Shown: one piece after another, positions 1-4,865 of the stretch
How the letters are laid out: every line of letters starts with the position of its first letter
How positions within the stretch are numbered: the stretch's first letter is position 1
Assembly: GCA_019113125.1 (NCBI GenBank)
Contig: DXIA01000184.1
Span: 1-9,950, forward strand
DNA length: 9,950 nucleotides
Direction of reading: 5' to 3'
Origin: Candidatus Pygmaiobacter gallistercoris
GTDB taxonomy: Bacteria; Bacillota; Clostridia; Oscillospirales; Ruminococcaceae
The notes under the pieces: model-generated
Seen by the model: only the letters and a program-made list of their open reading frames with translations
The model's database searches: none
Told to the model about the DNA's origin: nothing
Made by a program: the position numbers and the translations under genes

Positions 1-1
1 G

Positions 2-94
2 CATGCATATGGTTTTAACGTTAAAACTATGACGGAAAGTTCGTGTGTCGCTGAGTTGATGAAGCTATATCAATCCATGACATCAGGAAAGTAA
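2..94 (+). CDS. C-terminal end of an unidentified protein (5' partial)
   Basis: Reading frame 2 is open from the left edge for 30 codons and stops at TAA 92-94, four bases before a strong intrinsic terminator, which is where the end of a gene would be expected. The visible tail reads HAYGFNVKTM at its start and ends in a helix-like stretch containing AELMKLYQSM. The amphipathic ending with LY is reminiscent of the C-terminal helix of GT4-type glycosyltransferases, but this is too little sequence to identify a family. GC content here is about 40%, much lower than in the genes from 524 onward, so the gene may have a different origin. A 30-codon open frame could also arise by chance; the adjacent terminator is the main support. 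Confidence 0.45.
   Translation, partial: HAYGFNVKTMTESSCVAELMKLYQSMTSGK
12..27. repeat. Perfect 16-bp palindrome with central CG
   Basis: GTTTTAACGTTAAAAC is a perfect palindrome. AT-rich palindromes with a central CG are the usual form of LacI-family operators. However, this one lies inside the probable 3' end of the left-edge gene and no convincing promoter is visible next to it, so it may be coincidental. Confidence 0.3.
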
Positions 95-97
95 AAT

Positions 98-134
98 AAA
101 CGGCAGATGTTTTGTTACATCTGCCGTTTTATTT
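98..134 (+). terminator. Intrinsic terminator after the left-edge gene
   Basis: Perfect 10-bp stem CGGCAGATGT (101-110) / ACATCTGCCG (117-126) with a 6-base loop TTTGTT. It is extended by A:T pairs (AAA before, TTT after) and followed by TTTTATTT at 127-134. The A-rich left flank becomes a T-run on the other strand, so it could also act on leftward transcripts. The stem arm CGGCAGAT recurs in the terminator at 2989-3021. Confidence 0.85.
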
Positions 135-197
135 ACTACCTTTCCCGCCTACTTCGACACGATTTCAAGTTCATCATATGAACAATTTCTAAAAACA

Positions 198-232
198 GTA
201 AAATGGTGTAATTCATTTTACCAAGTTACACC
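198..232. repeat. Two overlapping, mutually exclusive inverted repeats
   Basis: First repeat: GTAAAATG (198-205) pairs with CATTTTAC (214-221). Second repeat: GGTGTAA (205-211) pairs with TTACACC (226-232). The second left arm lies in the loop of the first, so a transcript could form only one at a time, which is the geometry of an attenuator or a pseudoknot. A run of six or seven T follows at about 244-249. No gene is placed to be controlled by it, so function is unknown. Confidence 0.4.
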
Positions 233-478
233 CTTGTTTAAACTTTTTTATGCGGCGCTGGTAATATTTTTCATCTTCCGGCCGCAGCGTCGGCCCACCG
301 CAGGAAATCGCAGATCTCGGAGATCGCCCCTCTGATGCACAGCTCATTGAGTAGCTCATATCGGCACCGGAATAGAGGTGGCGGTGGTCGGCCGCCTCTG
401 GACGGCGAAGAGGCTACTCAACGCCTGCACCCCCGCACCGCGGCCGCCGACCGAATTCTCGGCATCCCAACCGATTTC
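213..478 (-). pseudogene. Possible decayed gene in three frames
   Basis: The minus strand from the terminator of the MATE gene leftward carries three successive open segments with GC-rich third positions that look protein-like. Segment 478-356 begins EIGWDAENSV and contains ALSSLFAVQ. Segment about 370-271 contains YELLNELCIRGAISEICDFL. Segment about 285-213 contains EDEKYYQRRIKKFKQG and stops at TGA. Joining them needs two single frameshifts. No start codon with a ribosome binding site is present at the upstream end, which abuts the terminator at 486-520, so this would be a 3' remnant. The family is not recognised. In GC-rich DNA spurious coding-like frames are common, so the call is tentative. 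A 48-codon ORF from ATG 359 to TGA 213 also exists but has no good ribosome binding site. Confidence 0.22.
347..421. repeat. Long-spaced inverted repeat with inner hairpin
   Basis: TTGAGTAGC (347-355) is the reverse complement of GCTACTCAA (413-421). Between them AGAGG (374-378) pairs with CCTCT (395-399), helped by CGG/CCG, giving a GC-rich inner hairpin. The ends do not match the integron attC consensus and no tRNA fold was found. Confidence 0.35.
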
Positions 479-485
479 CTATCAT

Positions 486-520
486 AAAAAAGAACCGGGG
501 AATCTCCCCGGTTCTTTTTT
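486..520 (-). terminator. Bidirectional terminator behind the MATE gene
   Basis: Stem AAAAAAGAACCGGGGA (486-501) / TCCCCGGTTCTTTTTT (505-520) around a three-base loop ATC. It starts three bases after the MATE stop codon on the minus strand, and the A-run at 486-491 is the T-run of that transcript. T7 on the plus strand also makes it a usable rightward terminator. Confidence 0.92.
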
Positions 521-523
521 TGT

Positions 524-1879
524 TTAGACTAACCGCTTTGTCTTCCAGCGGCCGCTGAGATACCGTCCGAGAAAGAGGATCACCCGGACGATCCAGTCGA
601 CATACATCGCGTACCAGACCCCGTTGATCCCCATCCCGAACCGCTGGGCCAGCAGGTAGGACAGGCCGATCCGGAAGGCCCACATCGAGATCATCGAGGC
701 GGCCATCGTGAACTTCACATCGCCGGCGGCCCGCAGGATGTTCGGGAAGGTGAAACTCATCACCCAGATCAGCGCGCCCAGCAGGTAGTAGGTGTACATG
801 ATCTCCTTGGTGAGGGCCGCGGTCTCGGCCGAGAGGGAGAAGGGCAGGATCACCACCGGCAGCGCGACGGCGAACAGCAGGCAGAGGGTCGCCTTGCAGA
901 GGAAGGCGAGGAAGGTGAGTTTCTTGCCGTACCTGACCGCCTGGTCGTAGTCCTTCGCGCCGACGCACTGGCCGATGACGGTGGTCATCGACAGGCCGAT
1001 CGCCTGGGCCGGGATCTGGGGCAGGGTGCACAGGGTGTTGCAGACCGCGTTCGCCGCGATGGCGACGGTGCCGAAGGTGGCGACCAGGCTCTGGACCAGG
1101 ATCTTGCCGATCTGGAACATCCCGTTCTCGAGGCCGTTGGGCACCCCGATGCCGAGGATCCGGCGGATCATCCGCCCCTCCGGCCGGAAGGCGCGCCAGC
1201 CGGTCAGGGTGATCTGGAGAATCGGGTTGCGCAGCAGCCAGAGCAGCATCGCGGCGCCGACGATCCGGGAGATCAGGGTCGGGATCGCCGCCCCGACGAC
1301 CCCCCAGCCGAGGCCGAAGATGCAGATCGCGTTGCCGACGATGTTGACCGCGTTGGCGATCAGCGAGGCCTTGAGCGAGACCTTGCTGTTGCCCATCGAG
1401 CGGAAGATCGCCGCCCCGGCGTTGTAGACCGCGATAAACGGGTAGGAGAGGGCGGTGATCAGAAAGTAGTTCTCGGCATCGGTCATGACCACCGGGTCGA
1501 CCGCGCCGAAGAGCCAGCGCAGCACCGGGCCGCGGGCGACGGCGCAGAGCACCCCGAGCCCCCCGCCGAGCACCGCGACGATGAAGACCAGCTGCTTTGC
1601 GGCCCGGTTGGCCCGGGTCTCGTCCCTCGTGCCGAGGTACTGGCTGACCACGATCGCGCCGCCGGCGGCGAGGGCCGAGAAGACGTTGATCATCAGCACG
1701 TTGAGGGAGTCGACCAGCGAGACCGCCGAGACGGCGCTCTCCCCGGCGTTTGCCACCATGACGGTGTCCATCATGCCGGTGAGCACCAGCAGAAACTGCT
1801 CGCCCACCAGCGGCCAGATCAGCCGCCGCAGCGCGGCGTTCGAGAACATCGGTTTTTCGATTGTCTGGGTCTGTTCCAC
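524..1879 (-). CDS. MATE family multidrug/metabolite efflux transporter
   Basis: A 451-residue polytopic membrane protein, the usual length for the multidrug and toxic compound extrusion family, which exports cationic drugs or metabolites by Na+ or H+ antiport. It is built from two MatE repeats of six helices each. The first covers about residues 15-215, with GMMDTVMVANAG at 35-46 and NAGAAIFRSMGNSK at 153-166. The second starts near 240 with GVPNGLENGMFQIGK (245-259). The start is GTG at 1879-1877, preceded by GAGGAG eight bases upstream; an ATG in between is out of frame, and an internal in-frame ATG at codon 11 lacks this ribosome binding site. It is a single-gene unit with its own promoter (1918-1946) and terminator (486-520), divergent from the dehydrogenase gene. 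The substrate cannot be told from sequence, and no adjacent regulator gene is seen. Confidence 0.93.
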   Translation of the reverse strand: MEQTQTIEKPMFSNAALRRLIWPLVGEQFLLVLTGMMDTVMVANAGESAVSAVSLVDSLNVLMINVFSALAAGGAIVVSQYLGTRDETRANRAAKQLVFIVAVLGGGLGVLCAVARGPVLRWLFGAVDPVVMTDAENYFLITALSYPFIAVYNAGAAIFRSMGNSKVSLKASLIANAVNIVGNAICIFGLGWGVVGAAIPTLISRIVGAAMLLWLLRNPILQITLTGWRAFRPEGRMIRRILGIGVPNGLENGMFQIGKILVQSLVATFGTVAIAANAVCNTLCTLPQIPAQAIGLSMTTVIGQCVGAKDYDQAVRYGKKLTFLAFLCKATLCLLFAVALPVVILPFSLSAETAALTKEIMYTYYLLGALIWVMSFTFPNILRAAGDVKFTMAASMISMWAFRIGLSYLLAQRFGMGINGVWYAMYVDWIVRVILFLGRYLSGRWKTKRLV

Positions 1880-1917
1880 CCGCCCATCTCCTCTTTTACA
1901 AAAATTTTACCTCCAAA

Positions 1918-1946
1918 ATTCTATTCCCTTCCCCCGCCCTTGTCAA
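1918..1946 (-). promoter_or_regulatory. Sigma-A promoter of the MATE gene
   Basis: On the minus strand TTGACA (1946-1941), a 17-base spacer and TAGAAT (1923-1918) form a near-consensus promoter. It is about 40 bases upstream of the GTG start, leaving a short leader with GAGGAG. Its -35 box overlaps that of the oppositely directed promoter at 1940-1967. Confidence 0.8.
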
Positions 1947-1967
1947 CACCCGCAGGGCTGGTATAAT
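1940..1967 (+). promoter_or_regulatory. Sigma-A promoter of the dehydrogenase gene
   Basis: TTGTCA (1940-1945), a 16-base spacer and TATAAT (1962-1967), with the extended -10 element TGG directly before the hexamer. The -35 box shares bases 1941-1945 with the -35 box of the divergent MATE promoter. Confidence 0.8.
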
Positions 1968-2016
1968 AAAGGGAGAAAAACCCTGCGCGCAGCGCTCAGG
2001 AAAGGAAGTTTTGAAG

Positions 2017-2970
2017 ATGAAGATTGTTCTGCTGGAATCCCTCGCGGTCAGCGATCAGCGGGTGGCCGCCCTCGCCGCGCCGCTGATCGCCGCCGGTCAC
2101 AGCTTTACCGCCTATGCGGACGGCGCGACCGACGAGGCGGTGCTCATCGAGCGGGCGAAGGACGCCGACATCCTGATGGTCGCGAGCAGCCCGCTGCCCG
2201 CCGCGGTGGTCGCCGCCTGTGACCACCTCAAGCTGATCTCGGTCGCCTTCACCGGGGTGGACCACCTGCCGATGGCCCTCTGTCGGGAGCGGGGGATCCT
2301 GGTCTCGAACTGCGCCGGCTACTCGAACGAGAGCGTCGCCGAGCTGGTCTTCGGGATGGTCTTCTCGCTGCTGCGCCGGATCCCGGCCTGCGACAAGGCG
2401 GCCCGCGCGGGCGGCACCAAGGCGGGGCTGGTCGGCTTTGAGCTCGCCGGCAAGACCTTCGGCATCGTCGGCACCGGCGCGATCGGGCTGCGGGTGGCCG
2501 CCCTCGCCAAGGCGTTCGGCTGCAAGCTGGTCGGCTACAGCCGCTCTGAGCGCCCCGAGGCAAAGGCGCTCGGCCTCACCTATCTGCCGCTCGACGAGCT
2601 GATGGCCACCGCCGATGTGGTCAGCCTCCACGTCCCGGCGACCGACGCGACCCGCGGGCTGATCGGCAAAGCGCAGATCGCGAAGATGAAACGGGACGCG
2701 CTGCTGATCAACACCGCCCGCGGCCCGGTGCTGGACAGCGCCGCCCTCGCCGCCGCCCTCAACGAGGGGCGGATCGCCGGCGCCGGCATCGACGTCTTCG
2801 AGACCGAGCCCCCGATCCCGTCGGACCACCCGCTGCTCTGCGCGCCGAACACCATCCTGACCCCCCATGTCGCGTTTGCGACCGCCCAGAGCATGGAGGT
2901 GCGGGCCGGCATGGTCTTTGAGAATGTCAGCTGCTACCTCGAGGGCAAGCCCCGCAACCTGATGGGCTGA
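2017..2970 (+). CDS. D-2-hydroxyacid dehydrogenase family oxidoreductase (NAD(P)-dependent)
   Basis: A 317-residue cytoplasmic enzyme, full length for the D-isomer specific 2-hydroxyacid dehydrogenases, which interconvert 2-keto acids and D-2-hydroxy acids. The split substrate domain (about 1-100 and 285-317) flanks a Rossmann domain with GTGAIG at residues 152-157. The catalytic trio of the family is present: Arg235 in NTARGPVLD, Glu264 in DVFETEPP, and His284 in LTPHVAF. The ATG at 2017 is chosen because GGAAAGGAAG sits about eight bases upstream; longer versions of the frame reach back across the promoter at 1940-1967 and cannot be right. A TTG two codons earlier is a weaker alternative. 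It is monocistronic, with its own promoter and a terminator at 2989-3021. Exact substrate (phosphoglycerate, hydroxypyruvate/glyoxylate, lactate or another keto acid) is not resolvable; the lack of a C-terminal ACT domain argues against a long-form SerA. Confidence 0.92.
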   Translation: MKIVLLESLAVSDQRVAALAAPLIAAGHSFTAYADGATDEAVLIERAKDADILMVASSPLPAAVVAACDHLKLISVAFTGVDHLPMALCRERGILVSNCAGYSNESVAELVFGMVFSLLRRIPACDKAARAGGTKAGLVGFELAGKTFGIVGTGAIGLRVAALAKAFGCKLVGYSRSERPEAKALGLTYLPLDELMATADVVSLHVPATDATRGLIGKAQIAKMKRDALLINTARGPVLDSAALAAALNEGRIAGAGIDVFETEPPIPSDHPLLCAPNTILTPHVAFATAQSMEVRAGMVFENVSCYLEGKPRNLMG

Positions 2971-2988
2971 AATTTCTCCCAAAACAAC

Positions 2989-3021
2989 AACGGCAGATCC
3001 CGCGGGATCTGCCGTTTTTTT
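2989..3021 (+). terminator. Terminator of the dehydrogenase gene
   Basis: Stem CGGCAGATCC (2991-3000) / GGATCTGCCG (3005-3014), joined by CGCG and flanked by AA/TT, is followed by seven T (3015-3021). It lies between convergent genes. On the minus strand the following tract is TTGTTGTTTT, so it may serve the methyltransferase transcript less efficiently. Confidence 0.92.
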
Positions 3022-3026
3022 ATCTG

Positions 3027-4262
3027 TCACACCACCTGGAACAGGAAGAACTTGAGGTAGTTGGTCTCCTCGACCCCCCAGAGGATCGGGTGGTCGGGGG
3101 CCTGCTGACGGGCCTCGATCTGCCGCAGCTGGACCCCGGCGTCCCGCGCCGCGGCGTGCAGCATCCTGATAAACAGCGGCTCGCTGGCGAAGTGGCTGCA
3201 GCTGCAGCTGGCGAGATACCCGCCCCGGGGCAGCAGTTTCATCGCCCGGTAGTTGATCTCCTTGTACCCCCGCATCGCGTGCTCCACCGTCCGCCGGCTC
3301 TTGGTGAAGGCGGGCGGGTCGAGGATGATGAAGTCGTAGGGATTGCCCCCCTCTGCGGCGAGGCGGGGCAGCAGGTCGAAGACGTCGGCGGCGAGAAAGT
3401 CCATCTTCCCCTCAAGGCCGTTGCGGACCGCGTTCTCCCGGGCGAGGGCGATCGCGCTCTCGCTGACGTCGACCGCTGTCACCTGCGCTGCGCCCCCCGC
3501 CGCGGCGTTGAGGGCGAAGGAGCCGGTGTGGGTGAAACAGTCGAGCACCCGCCGCCCCTTCGCGAGGGCGGCCACCGCCCGGCGGTTGTACTTCTGGTCG
3601 AGGAAGAACCCGGTCTTCTGGCCGTTCTCAAAGTCGACGCGGTACCGGATGCCGTTCTCCGAGATCTCGGTGGTGGTCTCCTGCGGGACCGCCTCCCCCG
3701 GCAGCGGGAAGAACCCCTTGCCCTCGGCAAGCCCCTCCTTCTCCCGCAGCGCGACGTCGTTGCGCTCATAGATCCCCGCGACCTGCCGTCCGTCCGTCCG
3801 CAAAATCTCGGCCAACAGCGGGAAAATCAGCCCCTTGCGCCGCTCGATCCCGACCGAGAGGGTCTGGGTGACAAGGTAGGGCCCGAACCGGTCGACGGTC
3901 AGCCCGGGCAGAAAATCCGCCTCCCCGAAGACGATGCGGCAGCAGTCGAGCTCGTCGGGGGCGAGCACCTGCTTGCGGTAGTCCCAGGCCCACTGCAGCC
4001 GGCGGCGCCAGAACCCCTCGTCGAACCGGTCGTTCGCGTTGCGGGAGAGCAGCCGCACCCGGATCTTGCTCTGCTCGCTCAGCATCCCGGTGCCGAGGTA
4101 CCGCCCCTTCTCGCTGACGAGGTCGACCAGCGCGCCGTTCTCCGGCGCGGGGGTGGGGGCGAGACGGATCTCGTCGGCGTAGACCCAGGGGTGCCCGCCC
4201 TCGAGGGCGGCCTGGGCCTTCCGGCTGACGATGTAGGCGGGGTAGGGGCGCTGCTGTTTCAC
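3027..4262 (-). CDS. RlmI-like 23S rRNA (cytosine-C5) methyltransferase
   Basis: A 411-residue class I SAM-dependent methyltransferase of the RlmI type, which in Escherichia coli makes m5C1962 in 23S rRNA. Numbering from the GTG start, an N-terminal PUA RNA-binding domain spans about 5-80 (SRKAQAALEGGHPWVYADEI). It is followed by the central beta domain with the family signature GQKTGFFLDQ (about 214-223). The Rossmann methyltransferase has SAM motif I VLDCFTHTGSF (239-249), the acidic loop AVDVSESA, motif IV DPPAFTKS (325-332) and the cysteine-bearing SCSCSHF (362-368). GTG at 4262 is preferred because AAGGAGGA lies about six bases upstream. The upstream in-frame ATG at 4292 is part of the TATAAT box of the gene's own promoter, so it would not be in the mRNA. 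The gene is divergent from the CYTH operon. Target specificity within RlmI-like proteins is inferred. Confidence 0.9.
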   Translation of the reverse strand: MKQQRPYPAYIVSRKAQAALEGGHPWVYADEIRLAPTPAPENGALVDLVSEKGRYLGTGMLSEQSKIRVRLLSRNANDRFDEGFWRRRLQWAWDYRKQVLAPDELDCCRIVFGEADFLPGLTVDRFGPYLVTQTLSVGIERRKGLIFPLLAEILRTDGRQVAGIYERNDVALREKEGLAEGKGFFPLPGEAVPQETTTEISENGIRYRVDFENGQKTGFFLDQKYNRRAVAALAKGRRVLDCFTHTGSFALNAAAGGAAQVTAVDVSESAIALARENAVRNGLEGKMDFLAADVFDLLPRLAAEGGNPYDFIILDPPAFTKSRRTVEHAMRGYKEINYRAMKLLPRGGYLASCSCSHFASEPLFIRMLHAAARDAGVQLRQIEARQQAPDHPILWGVEETNYLKFFLFQVV

Positions 4263-4290
4263 TCTGATTCCTCCTTCTCTGTGTCCTCCC

Positions 4291-4320
4291 ATTATACCCC
4301 GGGCCGGGGGCGGCGGTCAA
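4291..4320 (-). promoter_or_regulatory. Promoter of the rRNA methyltransferase gene
   Basis: On the minus strand TTGACC (4320-4315), an 18-base GC-rich spacer, and a consensus TATAAT (4296-4291). The last two bases of the -10 box form the misleading ATG at 4292-4290; the true GTG start is about 30 bases downstream behind AAGGAGGA. Confidence 0.82.
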
Positions 4321-4327
4321 ACGGTTG

Positions 4328-4356
4328 TTTCCTTCTCCCCGGCAGTTTGGTATAAT
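4328..4356 (+). promoter_or_regulatory. Promoter of the CYTH / MFS-GH2 / permease operon
   Basis: Consensus TATAAT at 4351-4356 is preceded by TGG, an extended -10 element. The -35 region is weak: TTTCCT at 4328-4333 gives a 17-base spacer, and TTGTTT at 4325-4330 a 20-base spacer. The ribosome binding site GGAGGTGA follows at about 4372 before the ATG at 4386. No operator-like palindrome was recognised between promoter and start. Confidence 0.72.
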
Positions 4357-4385
4357 GGGGACAATAAAATCGGAGGTGACAGCGG

Positions 4386-4865
4386 ATGGAGATCGAGCGC
4401 AAATGGGCGATTGAGGGCTTTCCCGCGGGACTGCCCCAGATCGACGCGGCCCGGATGGAGCAGCGGTATCTGACCACCCGGCCGGTGGTGCGGATCCGGC
4501 GGGAGGAGCGGGGGGAGAAGGTCTCCCGGATCCTCTGCATCAAGGGGCCGGGCAACCTCGCGCGGGAGGAGATCGAGCTTTCGATCCCCGAGGAGACCTA
4601 TGACCGGATCGCGGCGCTGATCGGCCACCCGCCGATCGTCAAGGCGTACCGCGCCTACCGGCTGCCGGGGGGCGAAACGCTGGAGGTCAGCCGGGTGTCG
4701 GGGGCGACCGACGCCCCCTTCTACTACGCCGAGGTCGAGTTTGCCACCCTCGCGGCGGCAAAGGCATTCGTCCCGCCCGCCTTTCTCGGCGAGGAGCTGA
4801 CCGACCGGCCGGGCAGCTCGATGGGGGCGCTCTGGGAGAGCCGGTACGGAAGGGGGACGCTGTGA
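4386..4865 (+). CDS. CYTH domain protein (triphosphate tunnel metalloenzyme)
   Basis: A 159-residue protein covering one complete CYTH domain. The diagnostic ExExK signature is at the extreme N-terminus (Glu2, Glu4, Lys6 in MEIERKW). The beta-barrel shows further charged strands expected to line the tunnel: VRIRRE, LCIKGPGNLAREEIEL, YRLPGGETLEV and YYAEVEF. Members bind triphosphate with metal ions; bacterial stand-alone CYTH proteins are mostly inorganic triphosphatases or thiamine triphosphatases, with class IV adenylate cyclase a rarer activity. Hydrolysis of inorganic or organic triphosphate in the cytoplasm is therefore the likely role. Start ATG has GGAGGTGA about six bases upstream. 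It is the first gene of the operon, and its TGA stop shares one base with the ATG of the next gene, implying translational coupling, though no functional link to glycoside use is evident. Confidence 0.9.
   Translation: MEIERKWAIEGFPAGLPQIDAARMEQRYLTTRPVVRIRREERGEKVSRILCIKGPGNLAREEIELSIPEETYDRIAALIGHPPIVKAYRAYRLPGGETLEVSRVSGATDAPFYYAEVEFATLAAAKAFVPPAFLGEELTDRPGSSMGALWESRYGRGTL

Larger units (their letters stand above)
135..485. other. Intergenic stretch without an intact gene
   Basis: Composition changes within this stretch: roughly 27-42% GC per 60 bases up to about 250, then about 68% by 361-420. It contains a small palindromic element GTTCAT-cat-ATGAAC (169-183), a PmeI-like palindrome GTTTAAAC (236-243), the overlapping inverted repeats at 198-232, the long-spaced inverted repeat 347-421, and coding-like fragments on the minus strand listed separately. 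No promoter, tRNA or complete reading frame with a convincing ribosome binding site was recognised. Confidence 0.5.

Noticed and set aside
347..421. Integron attC site
   Set aside because: The inverted repeat lacks the required GTTRRRY/RYYYAAC core ends, and no integrase or cassette structure is visible.
414..1031. A 205-codon minus-strand frame overlapping the MATE gene
   Set aside because: Its sequence is a frame-shifted reading of the MATE gene that continues through the terminator at 486-520.
1861..2016. Longer N-terminus of the dehydrogenase reaching back to 1861
   Set aside because: The extension would cover the dehydrogenase's own promoter (1940-1967) and the MATE start region, and has no family resemblance; ATG 2017 has the ribosome binding site.
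1996..3030. A 344-codon minus-strand frame opposite the dehydrogenase gene
   Set aside because: No recognisable family, biased composition, and it runs through the terminator at 2989-3021; an antisense shadow of GC-rich coding DNA.
3090..4355. A 421-codon plus-strand frame opposite the rRNA methyltransferase gene
   Set aside because: Low-complexity Gly/Pro/Val/Arg-rich composition without domains; the minus-strand frame carries all RlmI signatures.
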